Source of the DNA: Phragmites australis
Taxonomy: Eukaryota; Streptophyta; Magnoliopsida; Poales; Poaceae
Length of the DNA: 64,000 nucleotides
Assembly: GCF_958298935.1 (NCBI RefSeq)
Contig: NC_084942.1
Location: 15,383,501-15,447,500 of the forward strand
Reading direction: 5' to 3'
How positions within the stretch are numbered: position 1 is the first letter of the stretch; every line of letters begins with the position of its first letter. This document shows positions 1 to 10,806 of the stretch, in pieces. The notes below the pieces were generated by a model that was not told the DNA's origin, made no database searches, and worked only from the letters and a program-made list of their open reading frames with translations. The translations under genes were made by a program, and so were the position numbers.

Positions 1-350
1 AGAAATTAAAAAGCACTTTTAAAAATCACTGGAATGACAAACGGAGCTTTATTCTGTTGTATAGTCCCGTCTGCTACATCTCAGTTCCGTGTATTCCTCA
101 TAATATTGTCAACTTAGAAATGATGCTAGATTTCGCTGGGGAATCTTGTCAATAGAAACTGTCAAATGAATCATGAGTAGGATTAGGAACACCATATCAT
201 GAGTTGCTTGACTTTCATATCATATTTCCTGACATTGCACCAATATAAAAAAGAAGCAACATAGGTTTGGCTAAGAAAAAATGTGCATTCTTTTAGTGCA
301 GTATGACTTGGAATAATGGTATGCTGATAGAAGTTTTTGTATCCACGCAG

Positions 351-603
351 TGCTCTAGGAACTTGGTTCTTCTCGGTTGCTGGTGCTCTTGTTGCTATTC
401 CAGTGGGCATAAAGAAGAAATCCTTAGCTCCGCTGGTCTTCTTTGGCACCACGGGAACCATGCTTGACATCATCATGGGCATTAGCCAGTGTGAGCGGGA
501 GCATGCTGAGCGGCAGATGAAGCTTCTGGAAGCGCAGAACCTTTCGGCGAATGCTTCAACTGGGAGTGAAAACTCGGAATCCTTTGGCAATGCAGACAAG
601 TGA
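351..603 (+). CDS. Terminal exon of a small conserved membrane protein, unit A (upstream exons outside window)
   Basis: An open exon follows a polypyrimidine stretch and a CAG acceptor at 348-350 and ends at TGA 601-603. It encodes about 83 residues starting ALGTWFFSVAGALVAIPVGI, then KKKSLAPLVFFGTTGTMLDI, and a charged tail with QCEREHAERQMKLLEAQN. The N-terminal part is hydrophobic enough for one or two membrane segments; the tail looks like a short amphipathic helix. The sequence looks like a conserved plant protein, but I cannot name the family. An exact-looking copy lies at 25180-25432, while the flanking noncoding DNA differs at several positions. No start codon precedes the exon in frame, so it is a partial gene here. 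Whether the transcript is still made is unknown; it could be a duplicated 3' end only. Confidence 0.5.
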
Positions 604-1289
604 AATGCATCTTTTGTTTTTCTAACTTCTAGCATCACCTCTCATGACTGGAAATCGTGCTCGTATGCCAATTTGACGCCTCTGGAAATTCTGAAATATG
701 GTTGTCCTTCGTATTCCTAATAATGAGTAATTGTGCATTGAGCAATGATCAGTCATCAGTGCGAGTCAACTGCTAGTAAAAACAATGGTCTGTTACTTTC
801 TATCGGACAAGTTATGAAAATTTGACGCCTCTGATAATTCTGAAATATAAGATTTTGGGTCCACTTTTTTTAAAAAAAATATTGTGAGTTCAACGAATAA
901 TAACCAGGATCATCTTGGTTCTCAACTAAACACTACCAGTGATAGACGCTGATTAGATTGACAACTACCTCACGTATAACTCTAATAAACTGTCACAACA
1001 TCTAAAGTCTCAAAGACACTGTTATTCTTCGTTTGCAAAAGTCTAGAATTTTCTTTTTGAGGATTCGAAACCCTCTACATTGGTGGTGCAATGTTCTTCA
1101 GCGCTTTTCCATGAACACAAGCGTTATGCTTCCTCAATTGATGCCTGAAAAATTGCTGCTGCTACTGGGCCAGTTGGTAACGGCAATCGTTTCCAGCAAA
1201 CCGCAGCCATCTCGTCCAGAGTGCCCAACAAGCTTCATCCCTGACTGAACGGAGATGCCTGCAGCTAGCAGTACAGATCAGCTGAGTCT
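604..1289. other. Noncoding spacer, unit A
   Basis: This is AT-rich DNA between the membrane-protein exon and the xylosidase fragment. It matches about 25433-26124 of unit B with small indels, the clearest being a short extra segment in unit B near 25737. I see no gene in it; it probably holds the 3' UTR of the upstream exon. Confidence 0.6.
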
Positions 1290-2900
1290 TCCTTTCCTTT
1301 GTGTATCCATCATGGTCTCGGTGCAGACGTGGCCGTCGACGTTGATGGCCGGGCAGGCCGGGGCGTCGGGGGACGTGCTGGGGTTGTAGCTGAGCCCCTT
1401 TCAGTGGCGGCCTGCGACGGGCATGGTGACAGTGGTGCCATTGCAGTAGGTCTAGTAGAGGAACTTGGTGTAGAGAACCTCCAGGCCGTCGTAGAACTTG
1501 TACCTTCTGCCGGGGTATCCGTGTTTCGGCATGGGGCCGAGATACATGAACGTCATGGGGATCTGGTAGAGGTACTTGTTCTTGTACCATGTCAATGGCA
1601 GCCTTCCTCCTGTTCAGTTTAGAGCAGTAGCATTTTACATCAACATGTGTATTAAATTTTACAAAATAATTTTGAGAAGAACAGAAAAGGAGTGTTGATT
1701 TAATTACCAGGATTGTATCTTCCGGTAATGGCGTTGCCACCTTCACCACCAGGGTACACAAGAGCGCCGCTCCAGACAATAGTTTGCAAGTGTCGATCAC
1801 CTTGCCGTTCCTCACCTTCCAGCTCTGGCCGCAGTCGAGGTCGAGCCCGGCAGCACCAGCCTCTGCGCCGGTGCAGTTGTAGTTGCCACTTGATGCCATC
1901 GGTGATGACCTGGATGGCATCGCAGTCGGAGACGATGTAGCCGTGGAGCTGCCAGTCGCCGCAGATGGTCCGGGAGAGGAGGCGCGAGTCGGCGCAGGCG
2001 GGGATCCCGTTGACGAGGTTGAAGGAGCACATGACGCTGCGCCAGTGATTGAAGAGGGGGTGCAGTTGTTCAATGTTAATCAACAACTTTCAACTCCTAA
2101 ATATAATATTAAAGCACCATTTAGAGTATGTATAATCCAAAATACAACCACACGGAGACTAATAGACTAAGACATACCAAAATAGTAAACCATCATGAAG
2201 GCTGTCACTGGTCAAAGGACTCCTCTTCTTTCCTTCAGGTTCTTCAAATGAGTAATTATATCTTCATAGCTGTAGTTTCCTACAATTTCACGTTCATAAC
2301 TAAGGGTGCAGGGATCTTCCCCAACTGATTCATCTCTTTTTCCTTTTGTAAAATGAATAAAGGTTTTTTTTCTTTGACCATTGCTACCTAAATTAAAAAT
2401 TACAAAGTAGTCAATTAACTGTAGAGCTAGCAAAACATATCAACTATGAAATTAGGGCTAAGAAACTAGGAAAGAAACTCAATTCCCCAATAAAAAAGTT
2501 TTGCAGGTGATCTTAGTTGACTACATCGATACAGTCTAACTATTCAGATCTGAACTTTCGCCATGCCTATTGCAAGAAAGATTGAATCATTGAATGAATC
2601 AAAGAAAGGAACAAAGTTGGAAACCTAAACCTGCAGGCAAGCACCAGGTCCATGCGGCCTTGGCGCCTTGCATTTAAATCTATTATCATTTTCGATTAAA
2701 AGGGAAATCGAAATACAAAATATTACAAATACAGTGCTGGTGTGGCATGAAGCCATGAACACGATATGAGGCTATGTGCCACGAACATGTAAGCGTGTAC
2801 CTGGCCGATGGACTTCCAGAGCGTCTCGTTGAAGGAGGCGGAGTGGTTCTTGGCGCCGACCTCGTCGAAGAGGGTGCCCAGGCCGGTGCTGGTTCTCGTG
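1290..2900 (-). pseudogene. BXL: Beta-D-xylosidase (GH3) pseudogene, unit A
   Basis: Read on the minus strand, several blocks match plant apoplastic GH3 beta-D-xylosidases, which trim xylan and arabinoxylan side chains. About 2810-2870 reads FNETLWKSIGQ. About 1890-2075 reads [16 protein letters not shown], then [15 protein letters not shown], the segment carrying the family's catalytic Asp in SDCDA. About 1790-1870 reads [11 protein letters not shown] in another frame. About 1470-1595 reads [20 protein letters not shown] followed by RYKFYDG in a third frame, the C-terminal-domain signature. About 1300-1390 reads [14 protein letters not shown]. The blocks lie in three frames with stops between them, and most of the roughly 770-residue enzyme is missing. 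It is a degenerate, exon-skipped remnant. Unit B has a shorter copy. Confidence 0.8.
2100..2790. other. Intron-like interior of the xylosidase pseudogene
   Basis: This is AT-rich sequence between two xylosidase-like blocks, shared with unit B up to about 2672 (27506 there). A minus-strand open stretch at 2212-2433 has a similar counterpart in unit B, but I recognise no family in it and do not call a gene. Confidence 0.45.
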
Positions 2901-3601
2901 CAGTGAGCCCTTCACACAGAAACAACAGAAGCGAGGGGCAGAACTTAGTTTACTCTCTTTCAAGGGGCTCTGCCCAACATCTTGTCCATTTTGTATCTGA
3001 GTGCCTTACACATGATCCATGAATACTCATGCTCTTGGCACACCATTGGTGCTTCAGTGAAATGAAAACACTTCTTGCAGCTGCAGCATTGCTGCTGTCC
3101 TGGTACAGAAAACATCTATCGCTCAGAACAACCGCTTATGCGAATGAAGAGCAAGAAGTTTGTAGAATTTGATCATATGTGGCAGACTGTCATCAAGGTA
3201 CATGCTCATTAAGGAAGAACTTGCCACATGCACAAGTCTTTATGTATCCCATAATGCCACTGCCATGCCAGAAAAGCAAACAGCAAACTGTGCATTTTCC
3301 GAAATACTAAACTAGCTATATATGTCTTCGTTACGTTTACATCTAATTCGAAGGTGTTAACAGTGGCGGAGCCAGACAAATTAGACAGCCTGGGCAAAAT
3401 TATAAATCAATAATTTATTACTAAAAATATGCTCTAATTTATAAAGCAACATCCAAATATTAATATTTCGAAAGATGGAAAAAGTGACAAAAATTAGACA
3501 TGAAGCAGCATCCAAATATTAAAATTTTGAAAGAATGAAAAAAATTAGACAGAAGTTTTGCTGGAAAGGATGAAGCTATTGATAGGAATCGGGGAGCTCA
3601 C
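2901..3601. other. Spacer present in unit A, missing from unit B
   Basis: About 2672-3648 of unit A has no counterpart in unit B, where an unrelated GC-rich segment of about 157 bp (27507-27663) sits instead. The stretch is AT-rich near 3390-3550, with short direct repeats around 3420-3550. I see no gene in it. Confidence 0.5.
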
Positions 3602-4286
3602 CGCAAGCGTGTCAGTCATGCCAGCCTCAAGGACCCCCTCCAGGGTAGCCTGCTTGGCATTTGGCGCGGAGATCCTCTTGAGCTCACTCTTAGGTTTGTT
3701 GAGGTCAGATTTGTACTCCCTCAGCTTTGCAAGCAAACCTGTCTTCACGCTGGGCTGCAAGCTCCTCGCCTCCAGGTCCATCTTAAGAATCTATAACCGC
3801 ACAAAACGAAGGCACATACAGCCAATCTACAGAACTGCCCTGAAGTCTTATCAACACCATACCAACAGAAACGCAAAAATCCACTAAGATTTTTCTACTT
3901 GCTACGACCTCCCAAAATCACCAGTCCAGCTCCAATTGCTTTCCCACAGCAGAATGAAAGGCAACAGAATCGTATGACCATGTGGAAAGGGGATACCCTA
4001 AAATAAACTGTAGTGTAGTATCTATTTACCAGCGATTCAGCTTCCTCCACGCCCGACTGGATCTTGGACAGCTTCTGCATCTTCTTCTCTGCGGAGATCC
4101 CACCGAATTCTCAAACAAACAGAAAAGGAGAAACTTCCCCCACGAAATCGTGAACGGAAACTAGATTAAACTGAGGGGTGGGTTGGGTTTACCTCCATCG
4201 AGGGCAGAGGCGGCGGTGCACTTGCGGGAGAAGGAGGCGGAGGCCTCGCAGTACTACCTCTCGTACCCCTCGAACGCCTCGCTATC
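3602..4286 (-). pseudogene. VTI1: VTI1-type v-SNARE pseudogene (exons 1-3), unit A
   Basis: Three minus-strand exons match the N-terminal half of plant VTI1 (VTI11/12/13), a Qb-SNARE of trans-Golgi and vacuolar traffic. Exon 1 (4193-4286) reads EAFEGYER, a stop, then YCEASASFSRKCTAASALDG, with a GT donor at 4191-4192. Exon 2 (4030-4088) reads KKMQKLSKIQSGVEEAESL between normal splice sites. Exon 3 (3602-3782) reads MDLEARSLQPSVKTGLLAKL, then REYKSDLNKPKSELKRI, with a GT donor at 3600-3601. The start codon is gone (the codon before the SEAFE-like start is not ATG), a TAG replaces a conserved Gln in exon 1, and the SNARE-motif and membrane-anchor exons are absent. Intact splice sites suggest fairly recent capture or duplication followed by decay. 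Confidence 0.82.
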
Positions 4287-4815
4287 TGCTGCTACCGCTT
4301 GCTGGACTTGCTGGATTTGCCAGGCCCAACTTCGATTTCCAACTATTAGACTCCATTCAATCTCTCGCTGGGTGTTAATAATGTCAAGTTATGAATCCAA
4401 CTACGAGTGTTTGAAAAAAATGTAATAGTTAGATTCTTGACGTTCTTTTTTCTGAGGGCTTAACATGCTTTTTTCAGAAAAGAGCATACACTCTTAAGAT
4501 TTTTTTTTTTAAGAGCATATACAACTGACTATTTATTATCAGCAAGTTTTAAAATGTTATTCATTTTTTAAGATAGAGGCAGCATATTTCTAAGAGGGTT
4601 TTAAAGTTTACACCTTCATAAACCTAAAATGATGGAAGGAAAAGCATTTGTATGATTATGTAAACCAATAGTGGAAGTACATCACTACTCAAAGATCAAA
4701 AAGGAAACATTTGCCAGATATCAAAATGTTGAAAACAACATGTGACACAACAACATATTGCGGATTGAATTTGTGAACAACATAGGCATGGGGTGATTTA
4801 CAGACTAACCAGTTT
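4287..4815. other. AT-rich spacer, unit A
   Basis: This lies between the VTI1 remnant and the copia insertion. From about 4370 it aligns with about 28160-28598 of unit B. It contains a poly-T run near 4500. No gene is seen. Confidence 0.6.
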
Positions 4816-4820
4816 TATGT

Positions 4821-5245
4821 TGTTAGTCGCTGAATTCTTACCCTTGGTAGTAGCTGAATTCTTACTCTCATCGAGAGAGGATGACACTAGGAGTTGGGAT
4901 AATTTTTTTCTTTATTTCTCACACAAATGCCATGCCAACCTGAGGGGTTGGGGATACATATTTATAGGCTGCTAGCCAGCCAAGCATATGCTAAGATGCT
5001 GTCCTAGATGCTGTCATAGCTGTACTAGATGCTAAGATGCTGTCCTAGATGCTGTCCTAGCTGTCCTAGATGCTAAGATGCTGTCCTAGCTGCTAAGATG
5101 CTGTCCTAGATGCTGTTCTAGCTGTCCTAGATGCTAAGATGCTGTCCTAGATGCTGTAGCCCTAGAAAGGACCACAAAGACCAGCCAAGGACCATCTGAA
5201 GTAGCCCCACAAAGACCATATGCAGCACAGAGACTTATCCCATCA
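4821..5245 (-). repeat. 3' LTR of the copia element (425 bp)
   Basis: This is the left copy on the plus strand, from TGTTAGTCGC to TATCCCATCA. It contains a TATA-like stretch near 4950-4966 (minus strand TATAAATATG) and an internal minisatellite. It is 20 bp shorter than the other LTR because of repeat number. Confidence 0.92.
4987..5160. repeat. Minisatellite inside the 3' LTR
   Basis: These are imperfect tandem copies of short modules, GCTAAGATGCTGTCCTAGAT and GCTGTCCTAGCTGTCCTAGAT-like units, in alternating order. The same array is longer in the other LTR (about 10527-10710). Confidence 0.85.
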
Positions 5246-5256
5246 TTCTCCCCCTA
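5246..5256 (-). other. Polypurine tract of the copia element
   Basis: On the minus strand TAGGGGGAGAA directly precedes the 3' LTR start (TGATGGGATA). This is the expected plus-strand priming site. Confidence 0.8.
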
Positions 5257-8200
5257 AGTCTTGTGCGTCGTCTTGTGGGAAAGTTGAACCATCCCGGTCC
5301 TGGAGCAGAGCTCAAGGAACTTGATCCTCCCAAGAGGCTTGGTAAGCAGGTCCGCGAGCTGGTCCTTGGTGTTGATGTAGCTCGCCTTGATGCTCCCTTC
5401 CTCCAAACAGCCTCGGATGAAGTGGTACCTCACCCGGATGTGCTTACTCCGTTCATGGAAAACGGGGTTCTTTGCCAGGGCCAGAGCGGACTTGCTGTCC
5501 ATCCTGAGCTCCACCGCTCTAGTGTCTCTGCCGAGGAGATCACCAAGCAGTCGAGCGAGCCAGAGTGCCTGAGTTGAAGCGGTGGAGGCCGCTATGTACT
5601 CGGCCTCGCAGCTGGACAGGGCCACCACCTGCTGCTTGACCGACTGCCAGCTAACGAGGCACTTGCCGAGGAGGAAGAGGATCCCGCTCGTGCTCTTGCT
5701 GGTGTCGATGTCGCCGGCGTGGTCACTGTCGCTGTACCCGACGAAGTGTGCCGCCCCAGGGCACCTAGGGTAGTAGAGGCCGTGGTCGAGGGTCCCCGCA
5801 ACGTAGCGGATGATTCTCTTCATAGCCTGCTGGTGCTCCGTCGTCTGTCGCTGCATGAACCGACTGACGTAGCCGACGGAGAATGCCAAGTCCGGCCGTG
5901 TGTGGGCGAGGTAGCGAAGGCTCCCCACAAGACGCCGGTACTGCGTAGCGTCCACCTCCTCCGTCGTGCTGTCGCGGCTCAGCTTCAGCCTCTCCTCCAT
6001 CGGAGTGAGAGCTGGGTTGCAGTCGGTGAGCCCAGCTAGCTCAACGACGCGCTTGGCGTAGGCGGTCTGTCGAAGCGTGATCCCGGAGTCATCCTGGTGC
6101 ACCTCGATTCCCAGGTAGAAGGAGAGAGGCCCCAGGTCACTCATCTGGAAAGTGGCCTTCATCTCTTCCTTGAATGCCGCCACCTCCGCATCCTTGGTGC
6201 CGGTGATCACCAAGTCGTCGACGTAGACACCCACCAGCAGAGCATTTCCTTCACTGCCCCGTCGGTAGATGGCCACCTCGTGCGGGCTTTGCTCGAAGCC
6301 CATCCCCTTTAGCGTGGAATCTAACTTGGCATCCACGCCCTCGGCGCCTGCCGCAAGCCGTAGAGGGCCTTGCGCAGGCGGAGCACCTTGCCCTCCTTAT
6401 CGGGGATCGCAAATCCCGGCGGCTGGTGCACGTAGACCTCCTCCTTCAAGTCGCCGTTAAGGAACGCCGACTTGACGTCCATGTGATGAACACGCCAGCC
6501 CTCCTGGGCAGCTAGCGCAAGGAGGAGTCGCACGGACTCCATCCGTGCCACGGGAGCGAAGGCGTCGTCGAAGTCGACCCCCTCCTGTTGCACGAAGCCT
6601 CGTGCCACCAAGCGAGCCTTGTGCTTGACGATGGCGCCGGTTTCATCCCTCTTCAGCTTGTACACCCACTTAAGGGTGATCGCGCGGTGACCACGAGGAA
6701 GGTCAGCAAGCTCCCAGGTGCGGTTCTTCTCAACCGCATCCATCTCCAACTGCATCGCGGCGCGCCATGCTGCGTGTCTCTCGGCCTCTGCAAACGACCG
6801 AGGCTCGCCGTCGTCACACGCAAGGTGCAACTGCGCCTCCAGGTCGTGAGGCACCAGTCCCGGCACTGGCTGGTCGCCGAGAAGGTTCTCTATCGTACGG
6901 TACCGCAACGGCTCACCGTCGTGGTACGCGTCGATGCGCTCCTCGTCGTGAGAGAGCGGAGTAGCGAGCTCAACCGGGCTGTGCTCGACACGAGCTGGTG
7001 TTGGAGTAGACGTGCCCGGAGAGGTGCCTGTCGGTGCTGGTGCCAGCTGTGGTGGAGCCAGCGAAGAACTCATCTCAGCCGAGGTCCTGGCTGGAGAGTG
7101 TGGTGCTGTCGGAGTAGCAGGCGCCGGGGTCGGTGAAGGCTCGGGGACTGGGGTAGACGTGCTCGTCGAAGAAGAGCTGCCTACTCCCCCAGCTTCCTCG
7201 AAGTGGACGTACTCGACAGTGAAGTCGTCGTACGTTGGAGCTGAGCCGTCGTCCACCGCCTTGTCCCACGCCCATCCTCGCCCTTCGTTGAACACAACGT
7301 CGCGCGCCGTGCGCACACGCTATGTCTTCGGGTCGAGGATGCGGTAGGCCTTCGAGCCCTCCGCGTAGCCGATGAACACTCCCGGAGTGCTCCTGTCGTC
7401 GAGCTTGCTGATGTGGCCAAGCTCCTTGGCGAACGCGAGGCAGCCGAAGACTCGCAAGTGGGAGACCGCCGGCTTGTGCCCATGCCAAGCCTCGTACGGC
7501 GTCCTGCCGTCGAGCGCCTTGGTAGGCGAGCGGTTGAGGATGTAGACGGCCGACACCACCGCCTCTCCCCAGAAGACACCCGGCATCCCCCTCTGTTTGA
7601 GAAGGGCCCGAGCCATCCCCACAACCGTCTGGTTGCGTCGCTCGACGACGCCGTTCTGCTGCGGGCTGTACGGCGCGGAGTAGTGGCGCTGAATGCCCTT
7701 ATCAGCGCAGTACGACGCGAATTCAGCCGCCGTGAATTCGCCGCCGTTGTCGGTGCACAGCATGCGCAGCTTGCGGCCGCACTCCGCCTCCGCAGCAGCC
7801 TGCGCACGCCTGATGGCGTCCGCAGCCTCTCCCTTGCTGCCGAGGACCATCACCCACATGTAGCGGGAGAGGTCGTCGACGAGCAGCAGGAAGTAGCGTC
7901 GTCCTCCCGATGTGGCCGGTGTCACCGGACCACACAAGTCCCCGTGCACAAGCTCGAGCCTCTCCTTGGCTCGAAAGCTCGCCCGCTGGGGAAAGGGGAG
8001 TCGCCTCTGCTTCGTCAATATGCAGACGTCGCAGAGCTGCTCCACATGGTCGAGGCACGGCAGGCCTCGCACCATCTCCGTGGCACTGAGCCGCTTCAGG
8101 GCCTCGAAGTGGAGGTGCCCGAAGCGCTCGTGCCACTGCCACGCCTCGTCATCCCGACGAGTAGCGAGACAGAGGGGTTGTGCCACCTGCACGTTAAGGA

Positions 8201-10163
8201 CGTAGAGTCGATTTGCGCTTCTGGTTACCTTGGCAAGAAGGCGACGACGGCGATCCCAAATCCTCATGACTCCATCCTTAACCACCACGCGCGAACCGTT
8301 CTCATCCAGCTGTCCCAAGCTGATGATAGAGTTCCTCAACGCGGGGATGTAGTAGACTCCGGTGAGCAGCCTGTGCTCACCAGACGCGGCGGTGAAGATG
8401 ACGGAGCCGACGCCCTTGATCTCCACGCCGGAGGCATCCCCAAACTTGACGGAGCCTCGGACGCTAGAGTCAAGCTCGGTGAAGAACTCCCATCGACCGG
8501 TCATGTGATGGGTGGCGCCGGTGTCGAGGCACCACCCGTCAGTCTTATCGTTGCCGGAGCCATCGCCGAGGAGGGCGTGTGCTTTTGGCTCGTCAAGGTG
8601 GAGGAGAGCCGTTGCGGCCGGTGCCGCTGGAGGTAGCTCGATGCTTGCATGTGCCATGAACAGAGCCGGCTCCTCCTCCTCCGCCTGTGCGACATGGGCC
8701 TGGCCGCGTCGTGGCTGTCGACAGTCCTTGGCCCAATGGCCAAGCTGGCCGCAGTTGCGGCATGTGTCGTCTCGTGCTGGCTTGTACTTGCCAGCGGCGC
8801 CGCCCTGGGCGCCTCCGCGGGCATCACCCTCGGCACGTCCTCGCGCCCCGGCCTGGGCGTCTCTGCGCGCCTTGCGCGGCTTTCCACGCTTGCGGTCGCC
8901 TGTCGCGGAAGAAGGCTCCCCCTTCTTCCGGTCACCTTGGCAGGCAGCCCACTGCTCCCGAGTGAGAAGGAGCTTCCCGCCAGTGGTGATGGGCCCCGAG
9001 AGAGACTGTGGCTCATCGCTATCGACGACCTTGAGGCGACCTATCGCCTCCTCGATCGACATCGTGGAGAGATTCAGCAGGGACTCGATCAAGCGAGCCA
9101 TCTGCTTGTACTTCTCGGGGACGCAACGGAAGAGCTTTTCGACAGCTCTCTCCTCGCCGTAGGTGTCATCGCCGAACTGCACCATCTTCTGCAACAGAGT
9201 GTTGAGACGGAGAGCAAAGTCATCAACGTCCTCACCTGGCTTGAAGGCCAGGTTCTCCCACTCCTTGCGAAGTGCCTGCAGTGTGGACTTGCGGGCGCGG
9301 TCGCTGCCGATGCGTGCCGCAGCGATGGCGTCCCAAGCCTCCTTGGCAGTCCGCTTATTGGTAAGCGAGAACTGCATCTCGGACGGGACTGCAGCGATGA
9401 GGGCATCCAGCGCCCGTCGATCCTGGTCGTAGTCGACGTCGCCGTACCGGACTGCCTCCCACATGTGCCGCACCTGGAGCTTTACCCTCATCACCGCAGC
9501 CCACTCGACATAGTTGGTCTTAGTGAGGGTAGGCCACCCACCGCCGGGGCCGACGTCCCTGACAACAGCCTGGAGCCCGTGGTAACCACGGTACCGATCC
9601 GGGGAGAGAGAGCCACGCTGCCTGTGAAGGCCGCGCTCTCCATCGACCCGTCCGCCACCGTTGCCGTGCTCGCCCCCTCCAAGAGCGCCACCGCCGAGCT
9701 CGCCTCCTCCAGGAGCGCCACCGCCGTGCGCGCCTCCTCCAGGAGCGCCACCGCCGTGCGCGCCTCCTCCAGGAGCGCCGCCGGCGCGTCCGCGTCTGTC
9801 TGGGCTGCCGCCGCGCTCGTGGGCGTGCGCGGCTGCCCATTGCGCCGCCCGCGCTCGCGCTGCCTCCCTCCCCAGCAACTCGAGGTCCACGTTGGCGCTG
9901 TCGTCAGCAGAAACGGAGCTACTGATGCTGCCGCGCAGAGCCTCGACCTCTGCTGCCGCCGCACGCGCTGCATCCGCCGCCGCCGCTGCTTCCGCCTCCG
10001 CTCTGGCTGCTGCCAGCTCCGCCGCTGCCAGCCTCGACGCCCTTGCCGCCGTCGCAGCGGTCTCTGCCGCCGCTCGCTCGCGTTCCTCTGCCGCGGCAAG
10101 TTCGGCCTCCTGCCGACGCCGCGTGCTCGAGGCGACCGAGCGCTGAGACTGCCCTGCGGACAT
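5254..10163 (-). pseudogene. Copia gag-pol polyprotein, interrupted by one stop and one frameshift
   Basis: The reading frame starts at ATG 10163 (MSAGQSQRS). Gag begins with an Ala/Glu/Arg-rich coiled coil (residues about 10-85) and a Gly-rich pentapeptide repeat (about 125-165), and ends with a CX2CX4HX4C zinc knuckle, CRNCGQLGHWAKDC, near residue 468. The protease motif is DTGATHH near residue 546. Integrase has an HHCC zinc region near 680-705, then VHGDLCG, CTDNGGEF and NGVVERRN for the DDE core. Reverse transcriptase includes MDVKSAFLNGDL and YVDD (near 6215). RNase H includes SDSDHAGD and SSCEAEYIA. A TAG stop lies at 7320-7322 between integrase and reverse transcriptase. A 1-bp deletion near 6340, inside reverse transcriptase, shifts the frame. 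The product would be truncated at about 947 residues, keeping Gag, protease and integrase. Confidence 0.93.
9680..9785 (-). repeat. 30-bp tandem repeat in gag
   Basis: This repeats CCACCGCCGTGCGCGCCTCC and close variants in 30-bp steps. It encodes alternating GGGAP/GGGAH pentapeptides. The repeat is in frame with gag, so it changes Gag length without breaking it. Confidence 0.8.
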
Positions 10164-10342
10164 GACGCACTACCCGGGGGCTGCTGCGTGGGGAGAGGGC
10201 TGCTTCAGACGAGCTGCTGCTCGTCTGCGCAGAGGGAAAGAAGTGAGCAGGAGCGGCCGGAGCTACTGCTGCTCCCAGCTGGGGCTGTTGCGCGGCTGGG
10301 AAAGGAGGTGAGCAGGAGATGCTCAGGCTACAGGATACTACG

Positions 10343-10354
10343 ACTCTGATACCA
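10343..10354 (-). other. Primer-binding site (initiator Met tRNA type)
   Basis: On the minus strand TGGTATCAGAGT lies two bases inside the 5' LTR. It matches the complement of the plant initiator-Met tRNA 3' end in nearly all bases. Confidence 0.85.
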
Positions 10355-10356
10355 CT

Positions 10357-10801
10357 TGTTAGTCACTGAATTCTTACCCTTGGTAGTAGCTGAATTCTTA
10401 CTCTCATCGAGAGAGGATGACACTAGGAGTTGGGGCAATTTTTTTCTTTATTTTTCACACAAATGCCATGCCAACCTGAGAGGTTGGGGATACATATTTA
10501 TAGGCTGCTAGCCAGCCAAGCATATGCTAAGATGCTGTCCTAGATGCTGTCCTAGCTGTCCTAGATGCTAAGATGCTGTCCTAGATGCTAAGATGCTGTC
10601 CTAGATGCTGTCCTAGCTGTCCTAGATGCTAAGATGCTGTCCTAAATGCTAAGATGCTGTCCTAGATGCTGTCCTAGCTGTCCTAGATGCTAAGATGCTG
10701 TCCTAGATGCTGTAGCCCTAGAAAGGACCACAAAGACCAGCCAAGGACCATCTGAAGCAGCCCCACAAAGACCATATGCAGCACAGAGACTTATCCCATC
10801 A
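10357..10801 (-). repeat. 5' LTR of the copia element (445 bp)
   Basis: This is the right copy on the plus strand, TGTTAGTCAC to TATCCCATCA. A TATA-like box (minus strand TATAAATATG) lies near 10490-10502 and is the likely promoter. The internal minisatellite spans about 10527-10710 and has more units than the 3' LTR. Confidence 0.92.
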
Positions 10802-10806
10802 TATGT

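Larger units (their letters stand above)
4821..10801 (-). mobile_element. Near-complete Ty1-copia LTR retrotransposon (5981 bp) with TSD TATGT
   Basis: Both LTRs, the primer-binding site, the polypurine tract and a full gag-pol region are present. The element is bounded by TG at 4821 and CA at 10801 and flanked by the direct repeat TATGT at 4816-4820 and 10802-10806. The matching site in unit B (about 28594) reads once through TATGT with no insertion, so the boundaries are certain to the base. It is transcribed on the minus strand. The domain order protease, integrase, reverse transcriptase, RNase H defines Ty1-copia. The LTRs differ at only a few positions outside their internal minisatellite, so insertion is recent. 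Gag-pol carries one stop and one frameshift, so this copy is probably not autonomous. Confidence 0.95.

Noticed and set aside
183..638. 151-codon minus-strand open frame, repeated at 25099
   Set aside because: It is antisense to the conserved membrane-protein exon, which has an acceptor site and a clearly protein-like sequence.
1162..2073. A 303-codon continuous minus-strand protein
   Set aside because: The xylosidase similarity hops between three frames across this stretch, so the single open frame is not the true protein.
7413..8636. 407-codon open frame on the plus strand
   Set aside because: It is antisense to copia protease and integrase, whose motifs are clear on the minus strand.
8649..10349. 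566-codon open frame on the plus strand
   Set aside because: It is antisense to the copia gag-pol frame, in very GC-rich DNA where opposite frames stay open. It shows no domain.
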